Assembly: GCF_902686445.1 (NCBI RefSeq)
Contig: NC_062215.1
Coordinates: forward strand, 30,340,750-30,404,749
DNA: 64,000 nt
Source: Sciurus carolinensis
Lineage: Eukaryota; Chordata; Mammalia; Rodentia; Sciuridae
Direction of reading: 5' to 3'
The notes beneath the pieces were generated by a model. That model ran no database searches. It was not told the origin of the DNA and saw only the letters and a program-made list of their open reading frames with translations. Positions 12,111-22,700 of the stretch are shown piece by piece. Position numbers and translations under genes: made by a program. The number at the start of each line of letters is the position of its first letter. Within the stretch, counting starts at the first letter, position 1.

Positions 12111-13985
12111 TCAGTGTCATTCTTCCTCTAGTAAACTTTGCATTCCAGAAAAATGAGCAGCTTGTCGTTCAAGCTGTGCTCTTGCTGCCTGTGCATCCTG
12201 ACCCAGCACACCACTTGCATTCCCTGCCTCCTTGATCTTATCCTGGTCCGTCTACAAACCTCCCCTGAGGCCCCTCTGTGAAGACCTCCCCCAATCCCTT
12301 CAGAGTTAATACAACCCCCTTCCAGCCCCCTTTCTTCCTGTCTATCTGTTATATGTATCATAACAAAATAGGTGTTTGGTTAAGTCGCTGCCTCCCCACC
12401 TGACTCTGTGACCACACCCCCTCCCCTCTGCTCCAGTCCCCAGCACAACGTCCAGCTCAGCAGAGCCTCCATCAGTGAAGTGTGCTTTGAGGAGGAGACG
12501 AGGAGGTTGTCGTCTCAGGAAGGCAGACCTGACGGAAGCTCATCTATCTTAATGTTCCCTGCCTGACACAGAAATGAATTAACAGATGGAGAGTGGTGTG
12601 CTTGGAGCCTAGCGAAACTGGAGCCCCAAGAGCCAGGAATGTTGCCTCCAGTGCTATGGGAAGACCGGCAGATGTGATGCCTGCGAGTCATCGTGCACAG
12701 GAAGAAGGTAACCTAAGGAGGTGTCTGCCGAAGTGCGGGAAGATCTGAAGCCACCTCGGGCCAAGCAGAGCCCTTCAGGACGCTTCTCGCCGCGTCTCTC
12801 ACGGGGCTCTGAGTCCCTGCAGTGGCAACGTCCACATCCACGCGCTTCCTCACTGGGACGGGAGGACGCAACAGGCATGTGTGTCCCCAGCTGGCACCGC
12901 CTTCTGCCATCGACTCGCTTCCCTTGCTCTGATTCCATGTTCAGCAAGAAAGCTCCCAGGGAGAGCAGTCCTACAGGGCTGGAACACACTCTTCAGCTGA
13001 AAGGCATTTTTAAGTGTTGCTTGAGGTTCGGCATACCTGGCACGCTCTTTAGAAAGAGCGCCTCTCTGAAGGAAAGCCGTGCCAGGCTAATCTGGTTGCA
13101 CAGGTCACATGCCACATGTCTGAGTTAAACCAGATGCCTTGGCCTCTAATCGTTGAGCCCATTATCAATGTCCCAATAAAGACACCCATGTATAGGCATA
13201 AGGCTGGACGATCACTTCTGATATGGCTCCCATGAAACCCCAGGGGCTCCACAGAGGATGGTGACGAGGTTGATGAATCAAAACATTTATCTTGGGATTA
13301 AGACACAATGAATGGAGGAAGTTGGTCCTGAATCCCTGCATGATGGTAGGTCCTTGTTCCGGCTCACCCCAGGTCTGCAGGAGGTCTGTGAGGGCAAGTA
13401 TGCCCTTAGCCAGTTTTGTGGTCTTCCTCTCCTCCTTTGTGGACTAACACTCACTGCGATTAACCCATATTTGGAAATGGCTTTTTAGAATATGGCCGAT
13501 TTGGGTAAACCTGATCCATAGCTCATCTTGACCAAATTAAATACTAGATTCTGGGTCATGGTGATTCCTCGCCTCTGTAGCCTCACTGTCTCTACCTTTG
13601 ACTGTGTTTACCAGACTTGAAGTAATTTAAAAGTGTTGCTTAAATAACACATTTCTATTCCTTCTCCTCTTAGAATGATATGGGATAGGGACATCCCTTT
13701 CCTACTCAGGTTGAATGACTATCTGCAATCTGCATTTCTTTTGGAGACTGGAAGCAATAGAATGTAGCTGCCCTGGTGAGAGGAAGAAAAGACTAAGAAA
13801 AAAAAGGGTATGTGTGTTTATATAGAACATAGCTTCTCATGCCCTGAGCTTAATACCCATGTTTACAGACTTATAGATGGGACCATCTTCTATAAAGGAG
13901 GAGAGAAACCAGAAAATGCAAAAATATCCTAAATAATAAGCTGGCACATTAGTGTCTCCTTCAACACCCACCAAGCACCTCCATA
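12100..13985. other. Intergenic sequence without recognised features
   Basis: Contains chance ORFs (for example 12721-13128) without recognisable domains. No repeat named. Confidence 0.45.
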
Positions 13986-13989
13986 TGCA

Positions 13990-14120
13990 CTGCATTTAAT
14001 TTTCCTAGTGACTCTGTGAGTTGGGAAACAGCCATCAGTTTGTACTTCACACAAAGACAACAGAGATCAGAGAGGTCATCCAAGATCACACGAAAGAGGC
14101 AGAATTTGAACCTGCTGGAA
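13990..14120 (-). repeat. MIR SINE
   Basis: Reversed MIR pattern 'gatcagagaggtcatccaagatcacacgaaagaggcagaatttgaacc'. Confidence 0.6.
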
Positions 14121-14149
14121 ATCCAATAAGTTTATTGAATGGATATTTG

Positions 14150-14410
14150 TCACTCATTTACTGGATGGAGGTTAAGAGCAGAAGTATTGGAGTCAAGCAG
14201 AGCTTTTTTCAACTCATAGCTTGTCTGGGTCTTGGTTAGCCATAGGAAGGTGCAAGTTATTCCTTACTCTGAGTCTCATCTGTAAAATGGAGATAATAAT
14301 GCTATACACTCCATATAGCCAATGCAAGTACTAAATAATATATAAAAAGTTTGATGCTCTGCCAAAACACAGCTAAGCACACAACAAATAGGCTTTTGTC
14401 TCCTTTATGT
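14150..14410 (+). repeat. MIR SINE
   Basis: 'ggttaagagcagaagtattggagtc...tctcatctgtaaaatggagataataatgct' is a near full-length MIR. Confidence 0.7.
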
Positions 14411-14772
14411 CATTAATATTTCTAGTACTAGTAGTCGTAGCAGTAGGTACAGAGGTGTGTCTGGCCCCATAAATGCTGCTCACTCTACGTCAATACACTG
14501 CATTAATTTTTACCCTTCTCCCTTTGCCTCATATATCCTTCTTTTCTTTCTTACTGTTTTACACAAGTTTCCCCTCCCCTTCTTTCCTATCGCTTATATG
14601 TAAATCCTACTATTCCCTGATTTTAAATGCACATACATGACTGGGGTAATACTTCATACCTATCTTAGTGTTTGCCACTCAAATTTACCAGAGCAATACA
14701 GAATGCAGGGTAGGGGTAGGGAAGCCTACCTATGATCCTTTACATGGGTTGTCCTTTAAAAAAGAGTTTAAC

Positions 14773-14985
14773 AGCCCGGTGTGGTGGTGCACACCTGTAA
14801 ACCTAGTAGTGTGGGAGGCTGAGGCAGGAGGATTGCGAGTTCAAAACCAGCCTCAGCAAAAGCAAGGTGCTAAGCAATTCAGTGAGACCCTGTCTCTAAA
14901 TAAAATACAAAATAGGGCTGGGGATGTGGCTCAGTGGTTGAGTGCCCCTGAGTTCAATCCCCCACACCAAGAAAAAAAAAAAAAA
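14773..14985 (+). repeat. Composite B1/ID squirrel SINE, full length
   Basis: The B1 part 'gcccggtgtggtggtgcacacctgta...gaggcaggaggattgcgagttcaaaaccagcctc' leads into 'ggctggggatgtggctcagtggttgagtgcccctgagttcaatcc' and a 14-A tail. This is the clearest lineage marker for Sciuridae in the window. Confidence 0.93.
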
Positions 14986-16140
14986 GGCTTAACATTCCCA
15001 ACAAACATTTTAATTTTTTTTTGTTTCTAGTTTGCATATCCCTGCATCCAGAGAATAGGTCTGAGGGTCTTCTGTAGTCAAACTAATTAAACCTAATTTT
15101 CCTTTTTGTATTTAAGCTGAGTTAGAGATTTCAGGAAGGAGAGAAGAGACCAGCCTGGGTTAGGCATGTGATGCCTTTCACTTCTGAATTAATTCCGGGA
15201 TCAGGTACCCTTCTGGCAACAGGACAAACAGGTTCATCAAGAGCTTTGGCTCAGTGGTGTACAAAGCCCTTCAGAATCACAGAGCTCACCTGCATCTACC
15301 CGGGCTGGTGTTGTGTGCTGAACTAGGTTTCACACTCACTGGGGAATCCGAAACACGGACATGGCTCACGCTGCAAAGACCTCACCGTATCCCACAGGGT
15401 CTGTGCCAAGATGACCGTCTCACATCTGCCCCTACTAGGTTGCAAAAAGATTTCACTACCTAACCTCATCATTAAATCTCCCAAAATGACCAAACAGGTA
15501 GAAGTCACTGGCTGGGCAAAAGGTTGCTGTCCAGAACTTCAGAGCAGAGAAGGTGTCCACATCTGGTACTGGCATCTTTTAAGAAGTTGATTCTGAGAAA
15601 CCTTTCTTCCTGTGGTCATTCCTAGTTTTAGGTCAGACACGTGTGGAGGCTTTGCTATTCCTCCATCTTTGAAAAGCCAAGTGAGTGCTTTAAAGAAGGG
15701 CACTCAGCAAGGTTCCTCAAATCAGGGTGCTAACATCATGCAGAGTACTATACTAATACAGGAGTCAGGAATAGGGATAGGAGAAAGAGGCATTTCAGAA
15801 GTGACCCGCCTGGGTGCGAACGCGGAGAAACAAACCTGATAGACATATCTAAAGGTTCTTCTCTAAGCGCATCTCTTTGTATTTTAGAACATCACATTCA
15901 ACATTATAGTATGGTCATGCATGCCATATTCCCAGCCAGACTGTGAGCTCCCATCTGACACCATCTCTTGCTGTGTCTGATTTATCTTTGCATCCCACTC
16001 AGAGCTGTACCCAGAGTTGTTTTGAACAGATACTGAATGAATGACTAAGTGGACATATATTCATCAGTGACACATAGAACTTATGGCCAGAAGACCTTGG
16101 TCCCAGTAGTGTTCAGTAAATTATCTGATATCACTTGCCT
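14986..16140. other. Intergenic sequence without recognised features
   Basis: No gene or named repeat recognised. Confidence 0.45.
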
Positions 16141-16149
16141 TCATATAAA

Positions 16150-16615
16150 GATAAAATAACTGAATGGCAGAGGTAGTTACTTTGGTCATGACCAATGAAC
16201 TATGCCACCCAACCTCCATGCCCTGTATAGAGCCTTCCCAGCAGAGGCTGGCTGAGTACTGCTCACTGGGACTTATCTAGATTGCGGGCTCTTGGCAGCC
16301 CTGAGTTGCTGTGTAAGGAGTTCTGTCCAGCCTGCTGGACAAAACACATGGAAAGACCATGTAAAAAGGTCACGTGGGAGGCTGGGGACATAGCTCAGTT
16401 GGTAGAGTGCTTGCCTTGCAAGCAAAAAATAAATAAATAAATAAAAAATAAAGACCACATGGAAAGAAAGAGTCCATGACATTACATGCAGTCTCATCTG
16501 CATCCCAGAAGAACAGATCCCAGCCAGGATGCAGAATGATGAGAAATAATGAAAAGACTTTTTGTTTTAAGTCATTAGGTTTGGGAAAGAATTGTTACAC
16601 AATGATAGAAAGCAG
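16150..16615 (+). repeat. MLT1-like LTR interrupted by an ID SINE
   Basis: Left part '...ctcactgggacttatctagattg...gttgctgtgtaaggagttctg' and right part 'tttttgttttaagtcattaggtttgggaaagaattgttacac' fit the body and 3' end of an old MaLR LTR. An ID element sits between them. Confidence 0.4.
16379..16451 (+). repeat. ID SINE, 3'-truncated, with (AAAT)n tail
   Basis: 'gaggctggggacatagctcagttggtagagtgcttgccttgcaagc' is the ID 5' half including the A box. The B-box half is missing and is replaced by aaataaataaataaat. It is inserted in an older LTR-like repeat. Confidence 0.85.
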
Positions 16616-16619
16616 CAAT

Positions 16620-18220
16620 CGTTGCTTTCTTCATGGAATTGTTGGGACTCAGTGATAGGAGGGGTTTTGTAAATGGACACATGCCAAGCATTCGTGAGAG
16701 GCTGTCTCTGGGCATATGTGCAGGCTGAGTTTCATGCTGATTTGCAGAGATATGTCCATTTGAGAATTAGCCTGAGGGGGGTCCTTTCTCTTACGAAGAA
16801 CAAAACAATGTGACTATCTAACCAGTATAACCTTTGGTTTCTTCTATATCCCTCTTCCTTCTTACCTGAGCAGCCTTGCATCCTTGCGGTGGAAGACAGG
16901 AGCGGGGTGGGAAGGGGAGGGAAGGAAACACACATAATTTAATGAAAAAAACTTATAAATAGCTATCTAAACAGAGTAGGAAAGGTATACCAACTTCATT
17001 TATCTTAAGGGATGGAGCTACTTTGAGGACTAGTCAATGCTTATAATAGTTATAAATATAAACTAGCAAAAACACTTGAGAAGGGAGAGGGAGTCAAGAT
17101 GGTCCACATCCAGAGTGGACTAGGCTCAGAGGAAGTGAATTATATCAACCAAATTCCCAAGAGACCCTAATGACAGTTCACCCATTAGGATAATAAATGT
17201 AATTTCCAAGCCAGAGTGCCAGTCTCTCAGGTGGTGGGAAACCAGATATCTTAAGCTGCAAAGGTCTTCATGACTGGAAATGTGGGGAGGCAAGGATGCT
17301 CAGAGAGCCATGAGTGGTGGAGCATTTTGAGTGTGCTGAGAAACCGTAGTGGACTGTTACACAAACCTTGGTTCTGCCTCCTTTTGTGCATATGGAATCT
17401 GTCATCCATTTCTAACCAGGCTGAGAGGATGCTTTCTGCTATCACAGTTTATGGGTTGTGGGGAGATGTCAGGGAGATGCCTTCCTCCTCTCCAAAGGAT
17501 AGTGGAAATGTCCCCTTCTTGCGTGAAAAACAGGATAACAGAATTGACTTGGAAGATTCATGAAAGATCATTAGCAAGCCAGGTTCAGCCACTTCTCATC
17601 CTTCATCAAAAAAAATAAAAAATTTAAAAATTTAAAAAATGTGCTCAGATTATCTCCACCTATTATTGTTCTTTTAAGTCTATATTATAAGGTTTGTTTA
17701 CGTGTCATCCTAAATTTTGAGTTAGTCTTATTCATCTTCTTCTAGTCAGTCCCCACATCGTCTCTGGCATATAGGGTTGTTCAATAAGTGCACGTGGAGT
17801 TAACTAAAAATCTGATGTTTCTAGAATCTGAAACACTGCAATAAGCTTCTCACTTAGAATGTTGCCCTTTTGTGGTGATTTGAGAATGAGAAAAAGTAGA
17901 GGTCACTAGTTTTCTCACACGTCCCTTTATGAGAAAACCGCACTCAGCGGCACTCCTTTGTGACCGTTCTGGTCTCCTGGCTTTGGCGAGTCCCCTATGT
18001 TATGCCTCTTGGGGGCTCCATGGAAATTAACCCCACTAAGATGCCACCTCTCACCCCAGGGATTCAACAGCCTAGGCTCCCAAAGACTTTATGTCTCACT
18101 GAAATCAGGTTTTCTTCAACCCATGCGCATTCATTCTTGCAGAAACTTGCCCAGATCAATCAATCAATCTTCTTAAGCGATATAGGGAGCAGGAAAAGAA
18201 CCCTTTTACTGGCCCCCACT
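16620..18220. other. HLF 5' flank without recognised features
   Basis: 1.6 kb upstream of the CpG-rich zone with no repeat I can name. A CACGTG lies near 17791. Confidence 0.45.
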
Positions 18221-18694
18221 TCTACAGGTCCGCCAGACTGGATGTCAGCGCGCTGCCCGCCCCAACGCGGGAATTCCGCCCCACACCAGGCGGGGCACGC
18301 AGGGCTTGGGCGGGGACAACTCACGCCGGGGTCAAACCCGCGAGGGAGGCGCTCCAGCTGCCATTGCAGAATACTTAACTTGGCCCAAGTAAAACTGTAT
18401 TGGGGCCTATAGCCCCTAGTGCAAACGTTCCTAAAATCCCATTCCGCATGTACGTCTCTCTCCCTCCCTCATGCCATTTCAGGCAAATAGCTCATTCGAT
18501 ACCTCGGACAGCGTGTGACAGTTCACAGCAGCTCACTCCGCCTCTCTCCTTTCCATTCTACTTTTTGCACCCCATTCTGACTTCAAGGAGGTAATGTCGG
18601 GGTGGTTGTGGGAGCGGGGCAAGGAAGAATGTACTAAGTTGACTGGGTCCAGAAGAAATATAATTATAAGTCTTTAGTTTCCATTCGATCTAAA

Positions 18695-18850
18695 CCAGTC
18701 TTTCCCAAAGTCGACTTCTTCTTAGAACTACCTGGGAAGCTTTCAAAACAAGTGATGCCTGGATATCACCCCAGAGGGTCTAATTTAATGAATCGAGGGT
18801 GTCGTCGCCTAGGTATCGGAGTTTTAAACTCCCCAGTTTATTCCCGGTTG
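18695..18850 (+). repeat. MER5A-like DNA transposon relic
   Basis: 'accagtctttcccaaagtc...gaactacctgggaagctttcaaaac...tgcctggatatcaccccagagggtctaattt' follows MER5A order. It lies about 400 bp upstream of the promoter core. Confidence 0.55.
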
Positions 18851-18865
18851 CAAACTAGTAATATA

Positions 18866-18910
18866 AATTCCTAATTTCTCTGGACACTCTGGACCTAATT
18901 CCTAATTTCT
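18866..18910 (+). repeat. 31-bp-period short tandem duplication
   Basis: aattcctaatttct occurs at 18866-18879 and 18897-18910 with similar text after each (ctctgg/tttgg, cactctg). Confidence 0.7.
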
Positions 18911-18923
18911 TTGGCACTCTGAC

Positions 18924-18947
18924 AAAAAAAAAAAAAAAAAAAAAAAA
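18924..18947. repeat. Poly(A) run near the HLF promoter
   Basis: About 23 A residues roughly 100 bp upstream of the promoter's G/C-rich core. Such runs disfavour nucleosomes. Confidence 0.8.
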
Positions 18948-19019
18948 TTACATTATGAGCCCAGTTCAGGGGCCCAGGAAATCTTGCCCCAATCCCCTTA
19001 TGCCGCTCGCTAGTGCAGC

Positions 19020-19300
19020 AAGGTCTCGGAAAATCAGTGCGCGCGGTGATGCTAAACACTAAGGAGCGGAGGGGCGGGGTGGGTGGGTGGTACCCCTCGG
19101 GGCCCCGCCCCTGCACGCCTATCGGCGCGCGGTGCGGGCCCTGACGTCACTCTTGTCAGGGCCGCGGCACATGGGCTGCCGGATGCGCTGAACCCGGCGC
19201 TGCTGGGCCGCTGAGCGCGGGGAGCAGCGGCTGCAGGCGCGGGGAGGGGGGTGGGGTGGGACGGCGAGGCGCCGCGGGTGCTCGCACTAGGGGCTAGGGC
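19020..19300 (+). promoter_or_regulatory. HLF: HLF GC-rich promoter core with CRE and GC boxes
   Basis: A dense CpG and G/C block lies 365-645 bp upstream of the start codon. It contains GC boxes (ggggcggggt at 19071-19080; ccccgccc near 19103), a perfect cAMP-response element TGACGTCA at 19142-19149, and two runs of four or more G-tracts on the + strand (19071-19090 and 19241-19260). No convincing TATA box stands at a fixed distance from an obvious start; a weak 'ctctatatttt' lies at about 19335. This fits a CpG-island promoter. Use of the CRE by CREB/ATF factors is an inference from the motif only. Confidence 0.75.
19142..19149. promoter_or_regulatory. Consensus CRE palindrome TGACGTCA
   Basis: A perfect 8-bp palindromic CRE lies about 515 bp upstream of the HLF ATG, inside the CpG-rich core. 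This is the full high-affinity form for CREB/ATF dimers. The related D-box bound by PAR-bZIP proteins themselves is TTAYGTAA, so this is not a strict autoregulatory site. Confidence 0.6.
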
Positions 19301-19664
19301 CAGGGTGGTGCCTTCTGTCCTTCTGCAGCCGTCTCTCTATATTTTTCTATTTTGCAATTTTGAACATTTTGCAAGACGAGGGGTTCGAGGCAGGTGAGAG
19401 CATCTGCGCTTCGCCCTGGAACCCGCAGGCACTTGGCGCGCCCTCCTGGGACTGTCTGCCCTGAGAACCCGAAAGTTGTTTTTGATTTAAAAAAATATTC
19501 TTATGCAGATGTATTTATAAAGATATAAGTATTTTTTTTTTTCTTCCCTTGTCTCCACCGCTTTGAAAGCGGGTACTTTGGGCAAAGAACGGAGGAAAAG
19601 CTCAGCAATATTTAGGGGAGAGATTGTCTTTCTTTTTAAAAGAAAAAAAACTGAGTGCATCGCG
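19300..19664 (+). other. HLF: HLF 5' untranslated region (approximate)
   Basis: This is the stretch between the GC-rich promoter core and the start codon. The text from about 19328 (cgtctctctatatttttc) to the ATG resembles what I recall of mammalian HLF mRNA leaders, so it is probably transcribed. The true start site cannot be fixed from sequence alone and may lie further upstream. The leader contains a six-codon upstream ORF (19503-19520), A/T-rich blocks such as the atttataaagatataag segment, and a pyrimidine/purine-rich end. The 5' limit is a guess. Confidence 0.6.
19503..19520 (+). other. Short upstream ORF in the HLF leader
   Basis: ATG CAG ATG TAT TTA TAA reads as a minimal upstream ORF (five residues plus stop) 145 bases before the main start codon. 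Its context is weak and it has two possible starts. If the leader is transcribed as I infer, it could modestly damp translation. Confidence 0.45.
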
Positions 19665-19779
19665 ATGGAGAAAATGTCCCGACAGCTCCCCCTGAACCCC
19701 ACCTTTATCCCGCCTCCCTACGGCGTGCTCAGGTCTCTGCTGGAGAACCCGCTGAAGCTCCCCCTTCATCACGAAGACG
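19665..19779 (+). CDS. HLF: HLF coding exon 1 (start codon to Asp38 plus one base)
   Basis: The exon encodes 38 residues beginning [14 protein letters not shown] and ending LPLHHED, plus the first base of codon 39. I chose the ATG at 19665 because it matches the known HLF N-terminus and has G at -3 and G at +4, a strong Kozak context. A second in-frame ATG (codon 4) follows nine bases later in a weaker context. The frame stays open upstream to 19563 but has no ATG there. The donor at 19780 reads gacg|gtgagc, close to consensus. A CpG-rich GCC run including a NotI-type site follows directly in the intron. From recalled orthologues, residue 7 is Gln here where human has Pro, an ordinary substitution. 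Confidence 0.97.
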
Positions 19780-22700
19780 GTGAGCGCTGCAGCGGCCGCC
19801 GCCGCTCCTTCCATCCCGGCTGTCCCGCTCTGGGGAGGGACGACGCTCTCGGGGTCCCCCTCCTTGGCCAGGCACCCGGTTGGCCGGCTGAAGCATCCAT
19901 CCCCCTCCCTCCCTGACCCACCTGCGCCCCAGCCTTGCTTTGCGAAAATTAAGGAGCTCACCCATCTCCCATCCTCCTCAATAAAAAGAGGTGATCTCTC
20001 CTGACCAACATTTATCATAGTGCTGGGGACCTGGCCCAGCATCCACGGGAAGCAGCTTCTGCAGCGCAGGTGGGAGATAAACTTGACAGGTCAGGATTGT
20101 TGCTTACAATAACGAGAGTGGACCTGCCTGCTGGAAGGCAGAGCCTCCCTGGCTGGGGAGGAGACACTGGGGGTCGAGTAGGGGTCGGGGGCTCGAGTGA
20201 GGGGGTCTTCAGCGGTGTTGCCTGAGTATTGGAATTGTGTTACTGCTTCTGTTGTTTAGTATTTGAAACTCACTGAGGTGTGAGTAGAGACGCGTTTTCT
20301 TCCGCTGAAGGGTAATTTAGACAGCGGGGTGGGGGCTGGTGGGGGGAGTGGTCTCTCGGCTGGAAGCCGTGCACGCCTCCAGCGCTGACACTTTGCCGGT
20401 GCACTTTTCCTGGTGGGAGGGGAGAACGGAGCAGGCTCACGTGTACCCGCGCTGGAGCCTCCTCTGGCCTGAGCCCTTTCTTGGTAAGTCCCCAACCTTC
20501 CCTAGGCAACCTTGGCTATAGCGCTAGAGGAGGGGTATGCAGACAGAGGAGGCGTGGAACCCTGCTAATGCCCCCAAAGATTTGTCATTCCGGCGGCTAG
20601 TGCGGTTTCAAGCCTTTGATTTCACAGTAACCAAATGCGAATCATGCGGCTCATGCATAAAGTCTTGAAACATTATTCAGCTGCAAATAGCTTCAGAGTG
20701 TTCACATCTTTTCTGGGAGGGGATAACCTGTTGCGCTGCAAGAGCTGGGGTGTTCCGTTGCAGTCTGCAGACCATACCCCACCTCTTCGTTTATGGAATA
20801 GCACTTGGGAGGAAGGGTCTGGCTGCAGGCTGTTGCATCTGTGGGTGTTTTAAACCAGATTCTCGGATGAGACTGTAAGAGAGCTAGAATGGAGGCTGTG
20901 TTTCTGTGAGATAAAAACTCAGAAGCAAATTCCTTAATCCCAGTTCCACCCACTCCTGAGTACTAGAATTGGCAAAATCCAGAGGCCTGTTAAAGACCTA
21001 ATCTAGTGAGCAGTATTTCCATGTAGGAAATAGCTGCACACTTCCATCAGAGGTATGTAGAACAACTCACCTTTTCCAATAGTCCTGCTTTTGATTGTTT
21101 GCATAGATATATCCGTTTTGTGAACTGGATAATACTTAAGTGTTTGGGGAAGAGAAAGAAGACAACACTTTTTTATTTACTCCTTTTGTAAAACAAAAAC
21201 AACAAAAAACATTGTGCCCCTGCAGCTTTCAGAGCAGCAATAGCTACTAATTGCCCAGTAGATCCTACTATGGCTTTCAAAGTAGAGTAGATACTGGATG
21301 CATGGTATTAGAAAAGGGTGGAGAGGCCCTACTTTACTAAGATTAAGAGCACCATTGCACTGGTTTTGTAAGTCTGGGCAACCTCATAATTGTTTCTGCG
21401 ATAAATTTCCGAAAAGATAAGTCAAGCCAGGTTTTTGGTGATTTTCTTAAAAATCCCAGCAATTGTATGTAATCCCAGGTGCTGTTTTCCCTCTTCAGAC
21501 TTCAAGAACCTATCTCCTCAAATAATGCACTGAAGATTGTTCTCTTGTTTTTATCCCAGATCAGTCCGAGGCCCTGTCCCATTGACTAGTGCTTTCTTTC
21601 CAAAGTAAATAGGAAGATGTTAAAAAACAGGCAGAGATCCATGTCCTGCCTGAACTTTTAACTCTAAATCCACAAAACGCAGCAGCCAGCAGACCCCGTG
21701 TTCCTGAGTGCTTTTGTAACAGAGGCCAGGAAGGGTAGTGAGAGCGACTTTTCTTTCTTCTTTTTCTAATCCCAACTTTTCCTTGTTCTGCAGCATTTAG
21801 TAAAGATAAAGACAAGGAAAAGAAGCTGGATGATGAGAGTAACAGCCCGACAGTCCCCCAGTCAGCATTTTTGGGACCCACCTTATGGGACAAAACCCTT
21901 CCCTACGACGGAGATACTTTCCAGTTGGAGTACATGGACCTGGAGGAGTTTTTGTCGGAAAATGGCATCCCCCCCAGCCCGTCCCAGCATGACCACAGCC
22001 CGCACCCTCCTGGGCTGCAGCCGGCTTCCTCAGCTGCCCAGTCGGTCATGGACCTCAGCAGCCGGGCCTCTGCACCCATTCACCCTGGCATCCCGTCTCC
22101 AAACTGTATGCAGAGCCCCATCAGACCAGGTAAACTCTGTGGAGAGGCTCTCCTTTCAGAGAAGGAGCAAGGGGAGGGGGAGGGGTTGAAGGGAGGTGGC
22201 ATAACTGTGCGGACACTCCTAGGTTTCAGCACGCTCCACCCACATCAGAGGTTCTTCCATTTCAGTAAGCATCTGTATCACTCACCTGGAGAGTCAGTTG
22301 AATGCACTCTGCAGACCTACTCCTGGAAATTTTAATTTTTCAGGTCTGGGGTGAGGGCCCAGAAATATGTATTTTAGCCAGTTTCCTGTGGGATTCGGAT
22401 GCAGCTGATCCAGGGAAGAGCAGAAAAGCAGAACAAGCTATACTGACCTACAGATAATGGCTGGGATAATTTAAGCATCCATCTCATCTCCTATTCCTTT
22501 TCCTGATTCCCCAAACGCATAGCTAATAGGATTTTGCTGCATGGTTTGGGTAGACGCTTTGTAAGGCTTGTTTGTATCTCCATTTATTCTTCTGTGGCCT
22601 CAAGAGCAAAAATATGAATAGAGGTATGGGTCAGGTATTTTTTTCATCCATCTTGTTTTGACACTGAAAAATAGGATCTAAAAGCAGCTATAATTTTAAC

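Larger units (their letters stand above)
18220..20500. other. CpG-rich region around the HLF promoter and exon 1
   Basis: CpG dinucleotides cluster in three patches: 18230-18360, 19020-19480 (the promoter) and 19786-19900 (just after exon 1). CpG is sparse in most of the remaining window. Between the first two patches are a MER5-like relic and a poly(A) run, so this is a broken rather than single island. The island layout supports a broadly used promoter for HLF. Confidence 0.65.

Noticed and set aside
12721..13128. 135-codon plus-strand ORF upstream of HLF
   Set aside because: No domain, no promoter signature and no splice pairing with other exons.
1..18200. Search for exons of an upstream neighbour gene
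   Set aside because: In human the upstream neighbour is STXBP4 (recalled), but no matching exon or any other conserved coding segment was recognised here.
19602..20042. 146-codon antisense ORF over HLF exon 1
   Set aside because: It is the shadow of exon 1 and the GC-rich start of intron 1; no domain and no independent promoter.
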